Positions 40,835 to 49,550 of a DNA stretch of 64,000 nt are shown here, piece by piece (the stretch's first letter is position 1; every line of letters starts with the position of its first letter). The DNA is from Flavobacterium sp. CBA20B-1 (GTDB lineage: Bacteria; Bacteroidota; Bacteroidia; Flavobacteriales; Flavobacteriaceae), in the NCBI RefSeq assembly GCF_028473145.1, contig NZ_CP092370.1, forward strand, positions 1,488,001 through 1,552,000. The letters run 5' to 3'. Made by a program: the position numbers and the translations under genes. The notes beneath the pieces are model-generated. The model did not search any database, was not told where the DNA came from, and saw only the letters and a program-made list of their open reading frames with translations.

Positions 40835-41875
40835 ATGGATTTTACCGACCAACTGCTACATTGGTATCAAAAAAACAAACGAGATTTACCGTGGCGAAAC
40901 ACCACAAACGCTTATTATATATGGCTTTCTGAAATTATTTTGCAACAAACCCGGGTGGAACAAGGCACTCCGTACTATGAAGCTTTTATAGAAAATTTTC
41001 CTACATTAAAAGATTTGGCAACGGCAAACGAAGATGCGGTTTTGAAATTGTGGCAAGGTTTGGGCTACTATTCGCGTGCCCGGAATTTACACACTGCGGC
41101 TAAAACCATTTATTTTGATTTAAACAATCGGTTTCCTGAAAAATACAGCGATATTATTCAATTGAAAGGAATTGGACCTTACACAGCCGCCGCCATTGCC
41201 TCATTTGCATTTAAAGAAACCGTAGCTGTGGTTGATGGTAATGTTTTTAGGGTTTTGGCTCGATTTTTTGGAATTTATGAAGACACAGCTGTTGCTAAAA
41301 ACCGCACCATTTTTCAAAATTTAGCAAATGAATTAATTTCAAAGGAACAGCCCGATTTATTCAATCATGCCATTATGGATTTTGGAGCGATGGTTTGCTT
41401 GCCTGCAAACCCGAAATGCAGCACCTGTATTTTTAATGAAAACTGCGTGGCTTTTTTAAGAAACGAAACCAGTATCCTTCCTACTAAAAACAAAAAAATC
41501 AGCGTTAAAAACCGCTATTTGAATTATCTTATTTTAAGAAAAAACCATGAAATAGCAATTCAGCAACGCACCGAAAAAGACATTTGGCAACAATTGTTTG
41601 AACTGCCTCTTATTGAAACATCTTCAATCAACGAAGAAAAACTTTTTACCGATTTATCCAACCGATTTCCGAACAGCACCATAAAAAAAGTGACCGCAAA
41701 CAGCATTAAACACAAACTATCGCACCAGCAACTGCATATTAATTTTTATGAAATAGATATAGCTGCATTTGCACCAAACCAACAAAAAGTTTCCCTTAAC
41801 GATTTGCACAAATATGCCTACCCTATTGTGATTTGGAATTTTCTAAAAGATTTTCTTAAGCTTGAAAAAAATTAG
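40835..41875 (+). CDS. mutY: A/G-specific adenine glycosylase
   Basis: MutY removes adenine mispaired with 8-oxoguanine. The 346-residue protein has WLSEIILQQTRVEQG (catalytic Glu, about residue 36), the helix-hairpin-helix LKGIGPYTAAAIASFAF (about 113), the catalytic Asp in AVVDGNVFRV (about 135) and a perfect C-x6-C-x2-C-x5-C iron-sulfur site as CLPANPKCSTCIFNENC (about 189-205). A C-terminal NUDIX-like domain follows. I start at the ATG at 40835; a TACCTTTA box at 40809-40816 supports this over the longer frame. Confidence 0.96.
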   Translation: MDFTDQLLHWYQKNKRDLPWRNTTNAYYIWLSEIILQQTRVEQGTPYYEAFIENFPTLKDLATANEDAVLKLWQGLGYYSRARNLHTAAKTIYFDLNNRFPEKYSDIIQLKGIGPYTAAAIASFAFKETVAVVDGNVFRVLARFFGIYEDTAVAKNRTIFQNLANELISKEQPDLFNHAIMDFGAMVCLPANPKCSTCIFNENCVAFLRNETSILPTKNKKISVKNRYLNYLILRKNHEIAIQQRTEKDIWQQLFELPLIETSSINEEKLFTDLSNRFPNSTIKKVTANSIKHKLSHQQLHINFYEIDIAAFAPNQQKVSLNDLHKYAYPIVIWNFLKDFLKLEKN

Positions 41876-41883
41876 TACTTTTG
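41876..41883 (+). promoter_or_regulatory. -7 promoter box for ssb
   Basis: TACTTTTG fits TAnnTTTG, directly after the mutY stop and 19 bases before the ssb ATG at 41903. Confidence 0.5.
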
Positions 41884-41902
41884 GTTGATAAGTAATAATA
41901 TC

Positions 41903-42352
41903 ATGTACGGAACTTTAAACAAAGTAACTTTAATAGGTCATTTAGGAGACGATGTGAAAATGCATTATTTTGAAGGTGGTAATTCAATCGCTCGCTTTTC
42001 TATTGCTACCAACGAAGTTTATATCAACAAAACCACCAACGAGAAAATTACATCTACCGAATGGCACAATTTGGTTTTTAGAAATAAAGCGGCCGAATTG
42101 TGTGAAAAATATTTAAGTAAAGGCGATAAAATTTACGTGGAAGGAAAAATTCGTACGCGCCATTGGCAAACCGAAGACGGAACCACCAAACACACTACCG
42201 AAATTCAGGTAACAGAATTTATCTTTTTAACCATTAAAAAAGATATTGATTCTAAAACAAAAGCAATGAAACACGCTGACGACGATCGTTTGAACAATTT
42301 TGAAATTCCGAAAATTGCAGATTACGACAAACTGAATGATTTACCTTTTTAA
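41903..42352 (+). CDS. ssb: single-stranded DNA-binding protein
   Basis: SSB coats single-stranded DNA in replication and repair. The 149-residue protein has the OB-fold start GTLNKVTLIGHLGDDVKMHYF, the central TEWHNLVFRNKAAELCEKYL and KGDKIYVEGKIRTRHWQTED, and the acidic C-terminal tip DYDKLNDLPF that recruits partner proteins. I start at the ATG at 41903, seven codons into the open frame. Its neighbours mutY and gldD match the usual flavobacterial order. Confidence 0.95.
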   Translation: MYGTLNKVTLIGHLGDDVKMHYFEGGNSIARFSIATNEVYINKTTNEKITSTEWHNLVFRNKAAELCEKYLSKGDKIYVEGKIRTRHWQTEDGTTKHTTEIQVTEFIFLTIKKDIDSKTKAMKHADDDRLNNFEIPKIADYDKLNDLPF

Positions 42353-42423
42353 CACAAGATGCTCTTTTGCAGCGGTTATCATTCACAAAACACTTATTCA
42401 CAAAACATTAAGTTAACCAATCC

Positions 42424-42990
42424 ATGAAAAAAATTTCTTTTTTATATGCCTCTATTACAGCGCTTTTTTTAGTAAGTTGCACAGAAAATGTTACTCCAAA
42501 ACCCGATGGATTTTTAAGCTTAGAATATCCAACAGCGACTTACGAAAGCTATGTGTACCCCAATTGTAATTTTAAGTTCAGTAAAAACCAATCGGCAGTT
42601 ATAAGCCCAGAAGAAGCTTGTTCTTTTAAGATTGATTACCCAAAAATGAAGGCAAGTATTTATATGAATTATCGCCCTGTGGAAAATAACTTAACGATGC
42701 TTTTGAAAGATGCGCAAAAATTAACCTACAACCATACCATTAAAGCAGATGATATACAAGAATCGGTGTACGAACATCCAGAAAAAAAGGTATATGGAAT
42801 GTTTTATCGGGTAATTGGCGACGCCGCCACTAATGTGCAATTTTACGCAACCGACAGTACTAAAAATTTTGTGGTGGGTACTTTATATTTTTATGCTAAA
42901 CCCAATTTTGATTCAATCTATCCGGCAACAAAATATATTGAAGAAGATATGAAAAAAATTATGGAATCGCTGGAATGGACCAACAAATAA
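42424..42990 (+). CDS. gldD: gliding motility lipoprotein GldD
   Basis: GldD is a lipoprotein required for gliding motility and linked to type IX secretion. The 188-residue protein has a lipoprotein leader (ITALFLVSC) and the family's body: PKPDGFLSLEYPTATYESY, CNFKFSKNQSA, EEACSFKIDYPKMKASIYM and GTLYFYAKPNFDSIYPATKY. In many flavobacteria gldE lies between ssb and gldD; here only 71 bases separate them and contain no gene. A strong terminator follows. Confidence 0.92.
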   Translation: MKKISFLYASITALFLVSCTENVTPKPDGFLSLEYPTATYESYVYPNCNFKFSKNQSAVISPEEACSFKIDYPKMKASIYMNYRPVENNLTMLLKDAQKLTYNHTIKADDIQESVYEHPEKKVYGMFYRVIGDAATNVQFYATDSTKNFVVGTLYFYAKPNFDSIYPATKYIEEDMKKIMESLEWTNK

Positions 42991-42996
42991 AAAAGA

Positions 42997-43027
42997 AAAC
43001 TCTTGATTGCTCAAGAGTTTTTTTTTA
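42997..43027. terminator. terminator between gldD and the HMA lipoprotein gene
   Basis: The stem AAAACTCTTGA / TCAAGAGTTTT is flanked by A- and T-tracts between convergent genes. Confidence 0.85.
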
Positions 43028-43567
43028 GATGATATTTTGCTTTGTAGTTGTTTTTTTATCTTTTTTGTCTTTACTGCAACAGCCGTCTTTTTTCTTTTTA
43101 TCGTCTTTTTTGTCCCCACAAGATTTTCCGTCTTTTTTAGAAGAACAACATTTTTTTTGTGCTGTTTTATCGTCTTGAAAAACCATTGCCACTTCTTTAG
43201 CAACAGTTAAATTCTCCACCTTGTATGCACCATCAGCAATTTCTTCCACCATTTTTTTAATAGCGTCTGTGTTCTGCTTTGCATCATCGAACTCTACAGT
43301 AGCGGTTTTAGAGTCAAAATCAACAGTAGCGGTTTTCACACCGTCCATTTTTGCCAATTTGCCTTCTATAACTTTTGCACAACCCACTGCACAAGACATA
43401 CCTTCTACCTGAAAAGTAGCTTTTTGCATGGTTCCAGCAACTTCTGTTGATGCTACTTTTTCTGTAGTTTCAGCAGTGTTTTCTTTTTGTTCGTTTGAAG
43501 TTTGTTTACAGCTTACCATGAAAGCAGCAGCCATAAATAATAATGATATTCCTTTTAATGTTTTCAT
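43025..43567 (-). CDS. heavy-metal-associated (HMA) domain lipoprotein with Cys/Lys-rich tail
   Basis: The 180-residue protein has a lipoprotein leader (ISLLFMAAAFMVSC) and an HMA domain with FQVEGMSCAVGCAKVIEGKL (CxxxC instead of the usual CxxC, about residues 53-72). The tail from about residue 135 is made of Lys, Asp and Cys with three CC or single-Cys clusters (KKCCSSKKDGKSCGDKKDD and DGCCSKDKK). It probably binds soft metals such as copper, zinc or mercury in the periplasm and could pass them on or buffer them. No transporter gene is adjacent. Confidence 0.8.
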   Translation of the reverse strand: MKTLKGISLLFMAAAFMVSCKQTSNEQKENTAETTEKVASTEVAGTMQKATFQVEGMSCAVGCAKVIEGKLAKMDGVKTATVDFDSKTATVEFDDAKQNTDAIKKMVEEIADGAYKVENLTVAKEVAMVFQDDKTAQKKCCSSKKDGKSCGDKKDDKKKKDGCCSKDKKDKKTTTKQNII

Positions 43568-43628
43568 TTTTTAAACCATTTAATGTTTTGCAAATATATT
43601 TATTTTTTCTTTCAAAATACGCACTAAA

Positions 43629-44252
43629 TTACTGAAATTTAATAGGTAAGGTAAAAGTAGATTTCACAGGTTTTCCGTCAATTTTTGCTGGAATCCAAAG
43701 ACCTGCTTTTCGTTCTAAAAAACGTTTTACCTCAAAACGAAAGGCTCCATCAGCAGGTGTGATTTCATAAATAGAGATTTTTCCTTTATCATCAACCTCA
43801 AAATTTATTTTGTACGACGAATATTTAAAATTTCTATAGTAAGTAGAAAAAATATACTTCATAAATGATTCATAAAACGCATTCATTCCTTCTTTAGGCT
43901 GAGCTTTTTGCATATTCGCAATCTTTTGCTTATCTAATTTAACAGGTAAAGTATATATCTGAAAATTGTTTTTAGTGGCAATCCAAGCCGTGCCTTTCAA
44001 AAAAGTTTGAAGTTCTTTATAAAAACCACTAATGTAAGGATTTAAAGAAGTCAATTGTGCATTTGCCAAACTATCTACTTTTATTTGAATAGTAAATCCC
44101 TCGTTTTCGTAATAATTTAATGGAATTCACATGTTATTAGCAATAGATTGTGCCAATAATTCCAGATTTTTTTCTGAATAAATAGTAGTAGTATCTTGAG
44201 CGTAAGATAATAATGATAAAAACAAAAAAACGCTTGTAGCTAAGTGTTTCAT
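43629..44252 (-). pseudogene. TonB-like C-terminal domain protein, interrupted by a TGA
   Basis: The frame starts at the ATG at 44252 with a signal peptide (HLATSVFLFLSLLSYAQ) and meets TGA at 44127-44129 (codon 42). It continues in the same frame for 166 codons with IPLNYYENEGFTIQIKVDSL and ends WIPAKIDGKPVKSTFTLPIKF. The sister gene directly upstream has VTIPDEMHN at the matching place, so a sense codon (CGA or similar) became TGA. Unless read-through or a sequencing error applies, the gene is inactive. The ATG at 44069 would skip the leader and is unlikely to be a true start. Confidence 0.8.
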
Positions 44253-44878
44253 TTTCTGATTGTTAATTTAAAGTTATTTATAGAGGTAACAGGTATGCCG
44301 TTCTTTATTTCGGGATTCCACTTTTCAGCTCCTGCAAATAATCTTTTCAGCTCATCGAATAATACTGCGCTATTTTCATCAATTGAAATTAATTCTAAAC
44401 TTCCATCTTTATGTACTGAAAACTTGGCATTACAAATAATTTCATTTTGTTTAAAAATTTTCGGATTTATATTCTTCGCAAAATAGCTGTAAAATTCATG
44501 ACTACTGGTTTTAGGTGCTGCTTTGGTATTTTGAGGTTTAGAGCTATCTTTAAAAGCCAACGGAATTTGAACAACACTCTTTTTTGTGATTCCATTTTCA
44601 ACAGCGGCTGTCCATTTACTGGTTGCTATAAATTTTTGAAGTTCCACAAAAAACTCTTTCTGGTATGGCTTTATCATAAGCAGTTTGGCATTTGCCAAGC
44701 TATCAACAGAAATTTTAATAAAACCTTTATTGGCATTGTGCATTTCATCTGGAATAGTTACCTCTTTAAAAAGGTTGTCTAGGAATTCTTCATATCCTCC
44801 CAAAGGCATCGCGTTAGTTTGTTGTGCTTTTAAATTAAAAGAAATGGCAGCAAATAAGGCTAATAAGATAAATTTCAT
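44249..44878 (-). CDS. exported protein with two TonB-like C-terminal domains
   Basis: The 209-residue protein has a signal peptide (ILLALFAAISFNLKAQ) and two segments resembling TonB C-terminal domains: GFIKISVDSLANAKLLMIKP...SKWTAAVENGITKKSVVQIPL and NAKFSVHKDGSLELISIDEN...WNPEIKNGIPVTSINNF. A TonB box or membrane anchor is absent, so it is not a classical energy transducer. It overlaps its broken sister gene by four bases (ATGA) and follows the AsmA gene after 12 bases. The M56 protein at the right edge has a related C-terminal domain. Confidence 0.65.
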   Translation of the reverse strand: MKFILLALFAAISFNLKAQQTNAMPLGGYEEFLDNLFKEVTIPDEMHNANKGFIKISVDSLANAKLLMIKPYQKEFFVELQKFIATSKWTAAVENGITKKSVVQIPLAFKDSSKPQNTKAAPKTSSHEFYSYFAKNINPKIFKQNEIICNAKFSVHKDGSLELISIDENSAVLFDELKRLFAGAEKWNPEIKNGIPVTSINNFKLTIRK

Positions 44879-44890
44879 GGGGTTTAATAA

Positions 44891-47800
44891 TTATTGTTGA
44901 TTTAATGTGTCGATTGATTTTTTATACGCTTCGTAATCTTCGTCGTCTTCGGTTAGATTTTCTTCTTTGTATTTGCCCAATTTTATGTTTAAATCATCAC
45001 TTGTGCCGTTTACCGTAATTGGAATGCCAATAATTCCAAAAGGCGGCAAGCCCAAACACATGCCCAAATTCATTTTTCCGTCTAATGTAACCTTGCCTTC
45101 TACTCGCGGACGAAAGCCTGCAATCTTGAATTTGGTTCGTTCAATGGTCATCACATTATTGGCAATGGATGTTTTCACCACCACATTTTTCACATTGGCA
45201 TCGCGCAAAGCATCGGTATTGGTTTCTTTTGCCACGGCATTAAACAACTTAAAACCTTTAAACTGAATATTCTCTAAAATTAAATCGCCCGAACCTTTTA
45301 TCGATTTCATATCTGGATACATTTCTTTGTTCAAAACGCCTTTTAGCTGGTATTTCAACGAAACCTGTCCTGAAGCATTTGCAGCTGCCGGAGCCATTTC
45401 TCTGAATAAATTCAACTGTTTATATGCTTTTTGAATATCAAATTGCTGAGCATCGATCGCGAAATCAAACAAGGCACTTTGACTGTTAATAGGTTGATAT
45501 GTTCCGTTTAACAAAAACTGCGTATCAATTAAACCAAATTTTGCTTCTTGCAATGCCAATTTTTGATCATAAACTTTTAAAACACCGCTTAAATCATCTA
45601 ATTGCAAATCGTTGAATTTTACTTTTTGGGCATTTGCGGTAAGCTCAAAATCGATTTTATCGGGAACTAAAATCACGCTTCCACCAGTAGTATTTGTTGC
45701 AGCTTTTGTTTTTGATGCGTTTGGATTTGCTGGCAACATAAACGAATTTACATCGACAAACTGCGAACTAACGGTCAATTTTCCTTTTAAAGTAGCATTC
45801 GGAGTTAAAAAATAATTGATATAATTTTCTAAATCACCATTTAAAACAAAGGTTTGCTTGGCATAATTCATTTTGATATTTTCTAGTTTCATTTGCTTTT
45901 TATAAAACTTAAAAACACCTTCGGTAAACACAAAATCATGTGGAAAATATTCCGATTTAATGTGAATATCTTTCAACAGCACAAAACCGCGATTATTCAA
46001 TGATGAAGGATCGTTTGCAGTGCCTTTTCCTTTCAGCTTCACATCGGTTTCCAATTCTCCGGCAACGCTTAATCCATCAATTGCACAAACCTTGTATAAA
46101 TTGCCCAAATTTAATTTTCCTTTTGTACCCAAATCGAAAGTAAGATTGTTGAAATTGAACAAATTGGCATCGATTTTAAAAGGCTCATCTGCCAAAACAA
46201 ACGAGATAGGCAACACGTTTACACGCAAATCATTCAACGAACCACTTGGCGATGAAATATGCGTTTCTACATTTACTTTTTCCAAAGGCAAATCGGGCAA
46301 ACTGTTGTATCTCAAATAACCGTTTTTCATTTTTACAATGGATTGAGTTACCGGAATTTTGTTTTGTTCTAAATTAAAACTTCCCTTTGCTTTGGTGTTA
46401 ATCTTTAGTTCGCCACCAAAATCGACTTCTTTTATCGGAAAAATCTTTTTTATATCGGCCAAATTCACAACTGCCTGCAAATCGGTATCGGTCGTATAAT
46501 CAATTAAATTGTCTATTTTCAAAGTACCTTTTACAAAATTCGATGCTGCTTGTGCCATTAAATTCTGTATAAAAACTTTGGTATGCTTATAGTTTCCGCT
46601 GGTATTTTCAGCCTCTAAATCAAAACTCAAATTATTGATTGCCAAAGGCATCTCTGTCCATTGAAAATAGCCTTTTTGCCAATTTGCCTGAATGTTAAAC
46701 GCTGGTATTTCAATGATTTCTGAAGTTGCAACACCTTGTTTGTTGGTACTGTTTTTGGTGGTGTAATTTCCTTTTGCTGTTGCATTCAATACCACATCTC
46801 CTTTCAACTGCATGCCCGAAACAGCAAGTGTTTGCCAAAGTTGCGACACATTCAAATCTGCGTTTACAGATGCATCCACATACATCGGAAAACGGTATAA
46901 AGCCTTGCCTTTTGCAAAACCTTTATCTATATTAAAAGTAAAGTTAGACACATTAATTGCCAAGGAATCTGGATTTAATTGCGGCAGGTTCAGTTCGGTT
47001 TTTGTATGCAAATTTTCAACCGGAACGTTTTGAAACTGTTTGGCAGCGATTGATCCGTTGGCAATATCGAGCTTAATGTTTAAATTGGGCTTTGAAACGC
47101 CTTCTTGCATCAATCCTTGGAATAATAAATGAATGTTTGATGTGCCTTTAAACACCATTCCATCATACCATTTTTGATATTCTTGCGGAACAAGCGAAAA
47201 CAAATTTTCTAACGATGCTTGATTTGATTGCACGTTTAAATCAAAATCGATTCCTTTTTCAAGAACCGCTATTTTCCCCAACACATTTAATGGCAACTGC
47301 GCCAACTGCAGCTGGTTTTCTTTAAATTCAACAATCATTGGATTGAGTTGTACTTTGGTATTTATAGCACCTTTCAAAGGTTTATGATCTACCAAAACAC
47401 TTTTATCCAATTGAAAAAAAAGCGATTTAATATCGGTTTCGGTTTCCAAATGAATGTATTTGTCGGTTACCTGAACATCGCCATTAATATTGGTAATCTT
47501 GGTTTGAATTTTTATTTTCGATGGATTGTCTTGATACAAAACATCGGTGTTTTTAACCTGAATTTTGTTCAATGCCAAAGAAAAAGAACTATCAGTGGAA
47601 GGTTCTTCAGAAGATTTAAAAATAGCAAACGAAAAATTGCCTAAACTGTCGGTTACTACATTCATTTTTCCCTCATTCACATACAATTTTGTGAATTTAA
47701 TTTGGTCAGAAAACAAGCTAAGCACATCAATTCCCAAATCAACCGAATTGCTTTCTACCGTTTGCATAGTACCGAAAGCAGGTGGTGCCTGAATGCTTAA

Positions 47801-48016
47801 CTGCTGCAAAGACACACTTAAATGCGGAAAATTGGTAAAAAACGATACGTTTAAATCGGTAAAATTCACAGGAGTAACCACGAATTCTTTTGCAGCGTCT
47901 TTCACGGCTTGTTCAATCTGCTTTTTGAACAACAGCGGTGCAATCAACAGTAAACCAGCCACTGCTACCAAAGCAATACCGGTATATATAAGCCCTTTTT
48001 TTATCTTTGCGTTCAT
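44891..48016 (-). CDS. AsmA-family protein
   Basis: The 1041-residue protein has one N-terminal membrane segment (about residues 9-28) and a very long beta-rich periplasmic part, ending with GLPPFGIIGIPITVNGTSDDLNIKLGK (in part), the AsmA C-terminal signature. AsmA-like proteins such as TamB and YhdP are thought to form hydrophobic grooves that carry phospholipids between the membranes. The C-terminal region includes KGSGDLILENIQFKGFKLFN and IERTKFKIAGFRPRVEGKV, standard for the family. It is first in the operon with the TonB-like pair. Confidence 0.88.
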   Translation of the reverse strand: MNAKIKKGLIYTGIALVAVAGLLLIAPLLFKKQIEQAVKDAAKEFVVTPVNFTDLNVSFFTNFPHLSVSLQQLSIQAPPAFGTMQTVESNSVDLGIDVLSLFSDQIKFTKLYVNEGKMNVVTDSLGNFSFAIFKSSEEPSTDSSFSLALNKIQVKNTDVLYQDNPSKIKIQTKITNINGDVQVTDKYIHLETETDIKSLFFQLDKSVLVDHKPLKGAINTKVQLNPMIVEFKENQLQLAQLPLNVLGKIAVLEKGIDFDLNVQSNQASLENLFSLVPQEYQKWYDGMVFKGTSNIHLLFQGLMQEGVSKPNLNIKLDIANGSIAAKQFQNVPVENLHTKTELNLPQLNPDSLAINVSNFTFNIDKGFAKGKALYRFPMYVDASVNADLNVSQLWQTLAVSGMQLKGDVVLNATAKGNYTTKNSTNKQGVATSEIIEIPAFNIQANWQKGYFQWTEMPLAINNLSFDLEAENTSGNYKHTKVFIQNLMAQAASNFVKGTLKIDNLIDYTTDTDLQAVVNLADIKKIFPIKEVDFGGELKINTKAKGSFNLEQNKIPVTQSIVKMKNGYLRYNSLPDLPLEKVNVETHISSPSGSLNDLRVNVLPISFVLADEPFKIDANLFNFNNLTFDLGTKGKLNLGNLYKVCAIDGLSVAGELETDVKLKGKGTANDPSSLNNRGFVLLKDIHIKSEYFPHDFVFTEGVFKFYKKQMKLENIKMNYAKQTFVLNGDLENYINYFLTPNATLKGKLTVSSQFVDVNSFMLPANPNASKTKAATNTTGGSVILVPDKIDFELTANAQKVKFNDLQLDDLSGVLKVYDQKLALQEAKFGLIDTQFLLNGTYQPINSQSALFDFAIDAQQFDIQKAYKQLNLFREMAPAAANASGQVSLKYQLKGVLNKEMYPDMKSIKGSGDLILENIQFKGFKLFNAVAKETNTDALRDANVKNVVVKTSIANNVMTIERTKFKIAGFRPRVEGKVTLDGKMNLGMCLGLPPFGIIGIPITVNGTSDDLNIKLGKYKEENLTEDDEDYEAYKKSIDTLNQQ

Positions 48017-48104
48017 TTACAACAAATACAATTTTTGCAAAGATAATGTAGTTAAAGGAAATGTTTAAAAATATTTACGCAACTAACTTTTCATTTTGAT
48101 AAAC

Positions 48105-48383
48105 TTATCGAGTGGCATGCGATTTTCGTTTCATTTTTGCCGATAGGTTTTCTAATTGAGTTTTCAAATCATCAGCAAGTTCATTCTGGCTCACATAGAT
48201 TCTAATCTGCATATTTAACTCGTGCAGATACACGCCCATTACAATTTTTTCAAGTTCTAATCGCTCGTATAAATCTTTCAGTACTTTTGTTTTGCTTTCA
48301 TTATTTGCAAAAGCACTGTTCTGTTCCAGCACCTTAGCAATGATGATTTTAAGTAGATTGTATTCGTGAGAAGTGAATTTCAT
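48105..48383 (-). CDS. small helical protein of unknown function
   Basis: This 92-residue protein has no signal peptide or membrane segment, begins MKFTSHEYNLLKIIIAKVLE and ends with a basic tail (KMKRKSHATR). It is predicted to be nearly all helical. I do not recognise a family. It lies between the AsmA and OmpA-like genes, same strand, without overlap. Confidence 0.6.
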   Translation of the reverse strand: MKFTSHEYNLLKIIIAKVLEQNSAFANNESKTKVLKDLYERLELEKIVMGVYLHELNMQIRIYVSQNELADDLKTQLENLSAKMKRKSHATR

Positions 48384-48438
48384 TTTAAAAAATTAAAATA
48401 CGAAGTAACTAAAAAGTATTTAGAAAAGCTATTCTGTT

Positions 48439-49206
48439 TTATTTTTCTATTATTAAAATTTCAACTCTTCGATTAGCCTCTCGTTCTTCTTCGTTTTGCT
48501 CGGGAATAGCATAAATAGGTTGTGATCCCCCAAAACTTTTATACTTTAATCGCTTTTTATCAATTCCGCCTTTAATAAGGTATTTATAAACAGCCAAAGC
48601 TCTTTTTGCTGAAATATCATTCTCATCCGATTCAGTATAGCAGCAAATATGCCCTTGAATTTCAATCTTCAAATTCGGATTTGATCTCATTATTTGTAGC
48701 AATTCTTTTAAAACAGGATATGAATGAGATTTAAAAACTGCTGTTCCACCATTAAAATTCAGGTTTTTTAATTTTATTTTTTCACCCGCTTTAGCAGCAT
48801 CTAGTCTTTTATCCAATTTTTTTTCCTTTTCATCTTCATCTATTGCATAAGTAAAGAAAACATCTACCCTTCTGTTCAAATCTTGGGTTTCATTTTGCTT
48901 AAATTGCTTTCCAAAAGATTTTGTACTAATTGCCTTATCAATTGTAACCTTGCCTTTTAAATAGTTTAACACAGTTTGAATTCTTTTGTCTGAAAGTTCG
49001 TTATTGTACTGATTATTTCCTACCCAATCACAAAAACCTTCAACCTTTAAAACAGTTAGATTAGGATAAAGTTTTATCCAGTCATCAATTTTTTGTTTTT
49101 CAGTTAGAGAGAATTCATTTTCGTTATAATTAAAATAGAAACTTTGCTTTTGTTGAGCAAACCCTTTGAATGTTATGATGCAAAATAACAATAGAAATAA
49201 ACGCAT
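48439..49206 (-). CDS. OmpA-family protein with two tandem OmpA-like domains
   Basis: The 255-residue protein has a signal peptide (MRLFLLLFCIITFKGFAQ) and two OmpA/MotB-like peptidoglycan-binding domains. The first (about residues 25-125) shows LTVLKVEGFCDWVGNNQYNN and NRRVDVFF; the second (about 145-255) shows LKIEIQGHICCYTESDENDI, SAKRALAVYKYL and EANRRVEILI. Two OmpA domains and no barrel is unusual; it could link peptidoglycan strands. Start at the ATG at 49206. It is the last resident gene before the island. Confidence 0.85.
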   Translation of the reverse strand: MRLFLLLFCIITFKGFAQQKQSFYFNYNENEFSLTEKQKIDDWIKLYPNLTVLKVEGFCDWVGNNQYNNELSDKRIQTVLNYLKGKVTIDKAISTKSFGKQFKQNETQDLNRRVDVFFTYAIDEDEKEKKLDKRLDAAKAGEKIKLKNLNFNGGTAVFKSHSYPVLKELLQIMRSNPNLKIEIQGHICCYTESDENDISAKRALAVYKYLIKGGIDKKRLKYKSFGGSQPIYAIPEQNEEEREANRRVEILIIEK

Positions 49207-49282
49207 ATAATTATTTTTTAACACTTTAACGTTTGGGATTTTGTTTTTAGTATAGAAACAAGCAATTTTAAACTATAAATAA

Positions 49283-49316
49283 AAAAACCTCCAATTCAAA
49301 TGAATCAGAGGTTTTT
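49283..49316 (-). terminator. old terminator of the tRNA-Leu gene, now at the island's left junction
   Basis: A hairpin with arms AAAAACCTC / GAGGTTTTT directly adjoins the tRNA remnant, as the corresponding hairpin (57500-57534) adjoins the intact tRNA. Confidence 0.7.
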
Positions 49317-49341
49317 GTGCGGGCGATAGGACTCGAACCTA
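49310..49341 (-). repeat. attL: remnant of the tRNA-Leu 3' end
   Basis: These 32 bases match 57528-57559 at 31 positions and correspond to the T-arm and acceptor 3' part of the tRNA-Leu plus the start of its terminator. The single change is C for T at 49324. The rest of a tRNA is missing, so this is the original chromosomal gene end displaced by integration. Confidence 0.92.
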
Positions 49342-49479
49342 AACTAAACCACATACTTTTTTGCAATTCTACAAACCTCAATAAACACTCTTAAAAACCC
49401 AATAAAATCAACACTTAACAAAGAATATTAATTTAAAAACCTATTGAATGAAATTGTATAAAATAGAATAAAAAGTAAC

Positions 49480-49505
49480 AAATGTTCGGAAGATGTTCGG
49501 AAAGA
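49480..49505 (+). promoter_or_regulatory. integrase arm-type sites, left, overlapping the int promoter
   Basis: AAATGTTCGGAAGA (49480-49493) is followed in tandem by ATGTTCGGAAAGA (49493-49505). The first is identical to 57478-57491 near the other end. A TATATTTG -7 box for int lies at 49519-49526, so the second site covers its -33 region, which suggests autoregulation. Confidence 0.65.
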
Positions 49506-49550
49506 TTTTATTTAATTGTATATTTGAATGTTCAGTAATTCATTATCAAA

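Noticed and set aside
43629..44069. A short gene starting at the ATG at 44069 (147 residues)
   Set aside because: This start lies inside a conserved domain and has no leader; the full frame from 44252 with an in-frame TGA explains the sequence better.
45612..48068. Several plus-strand ORFs of 60-110 residues opposite the AsmA gene
   Set aside because: All are mirror frames of the long AsmA reading frame with no start signals or known motifs.
49319..49341. A tRNA gene at the island's left border
   Set aside because: Only the T-arm and 3' acceptor part are present; there is no anticodon arm or 5' half.
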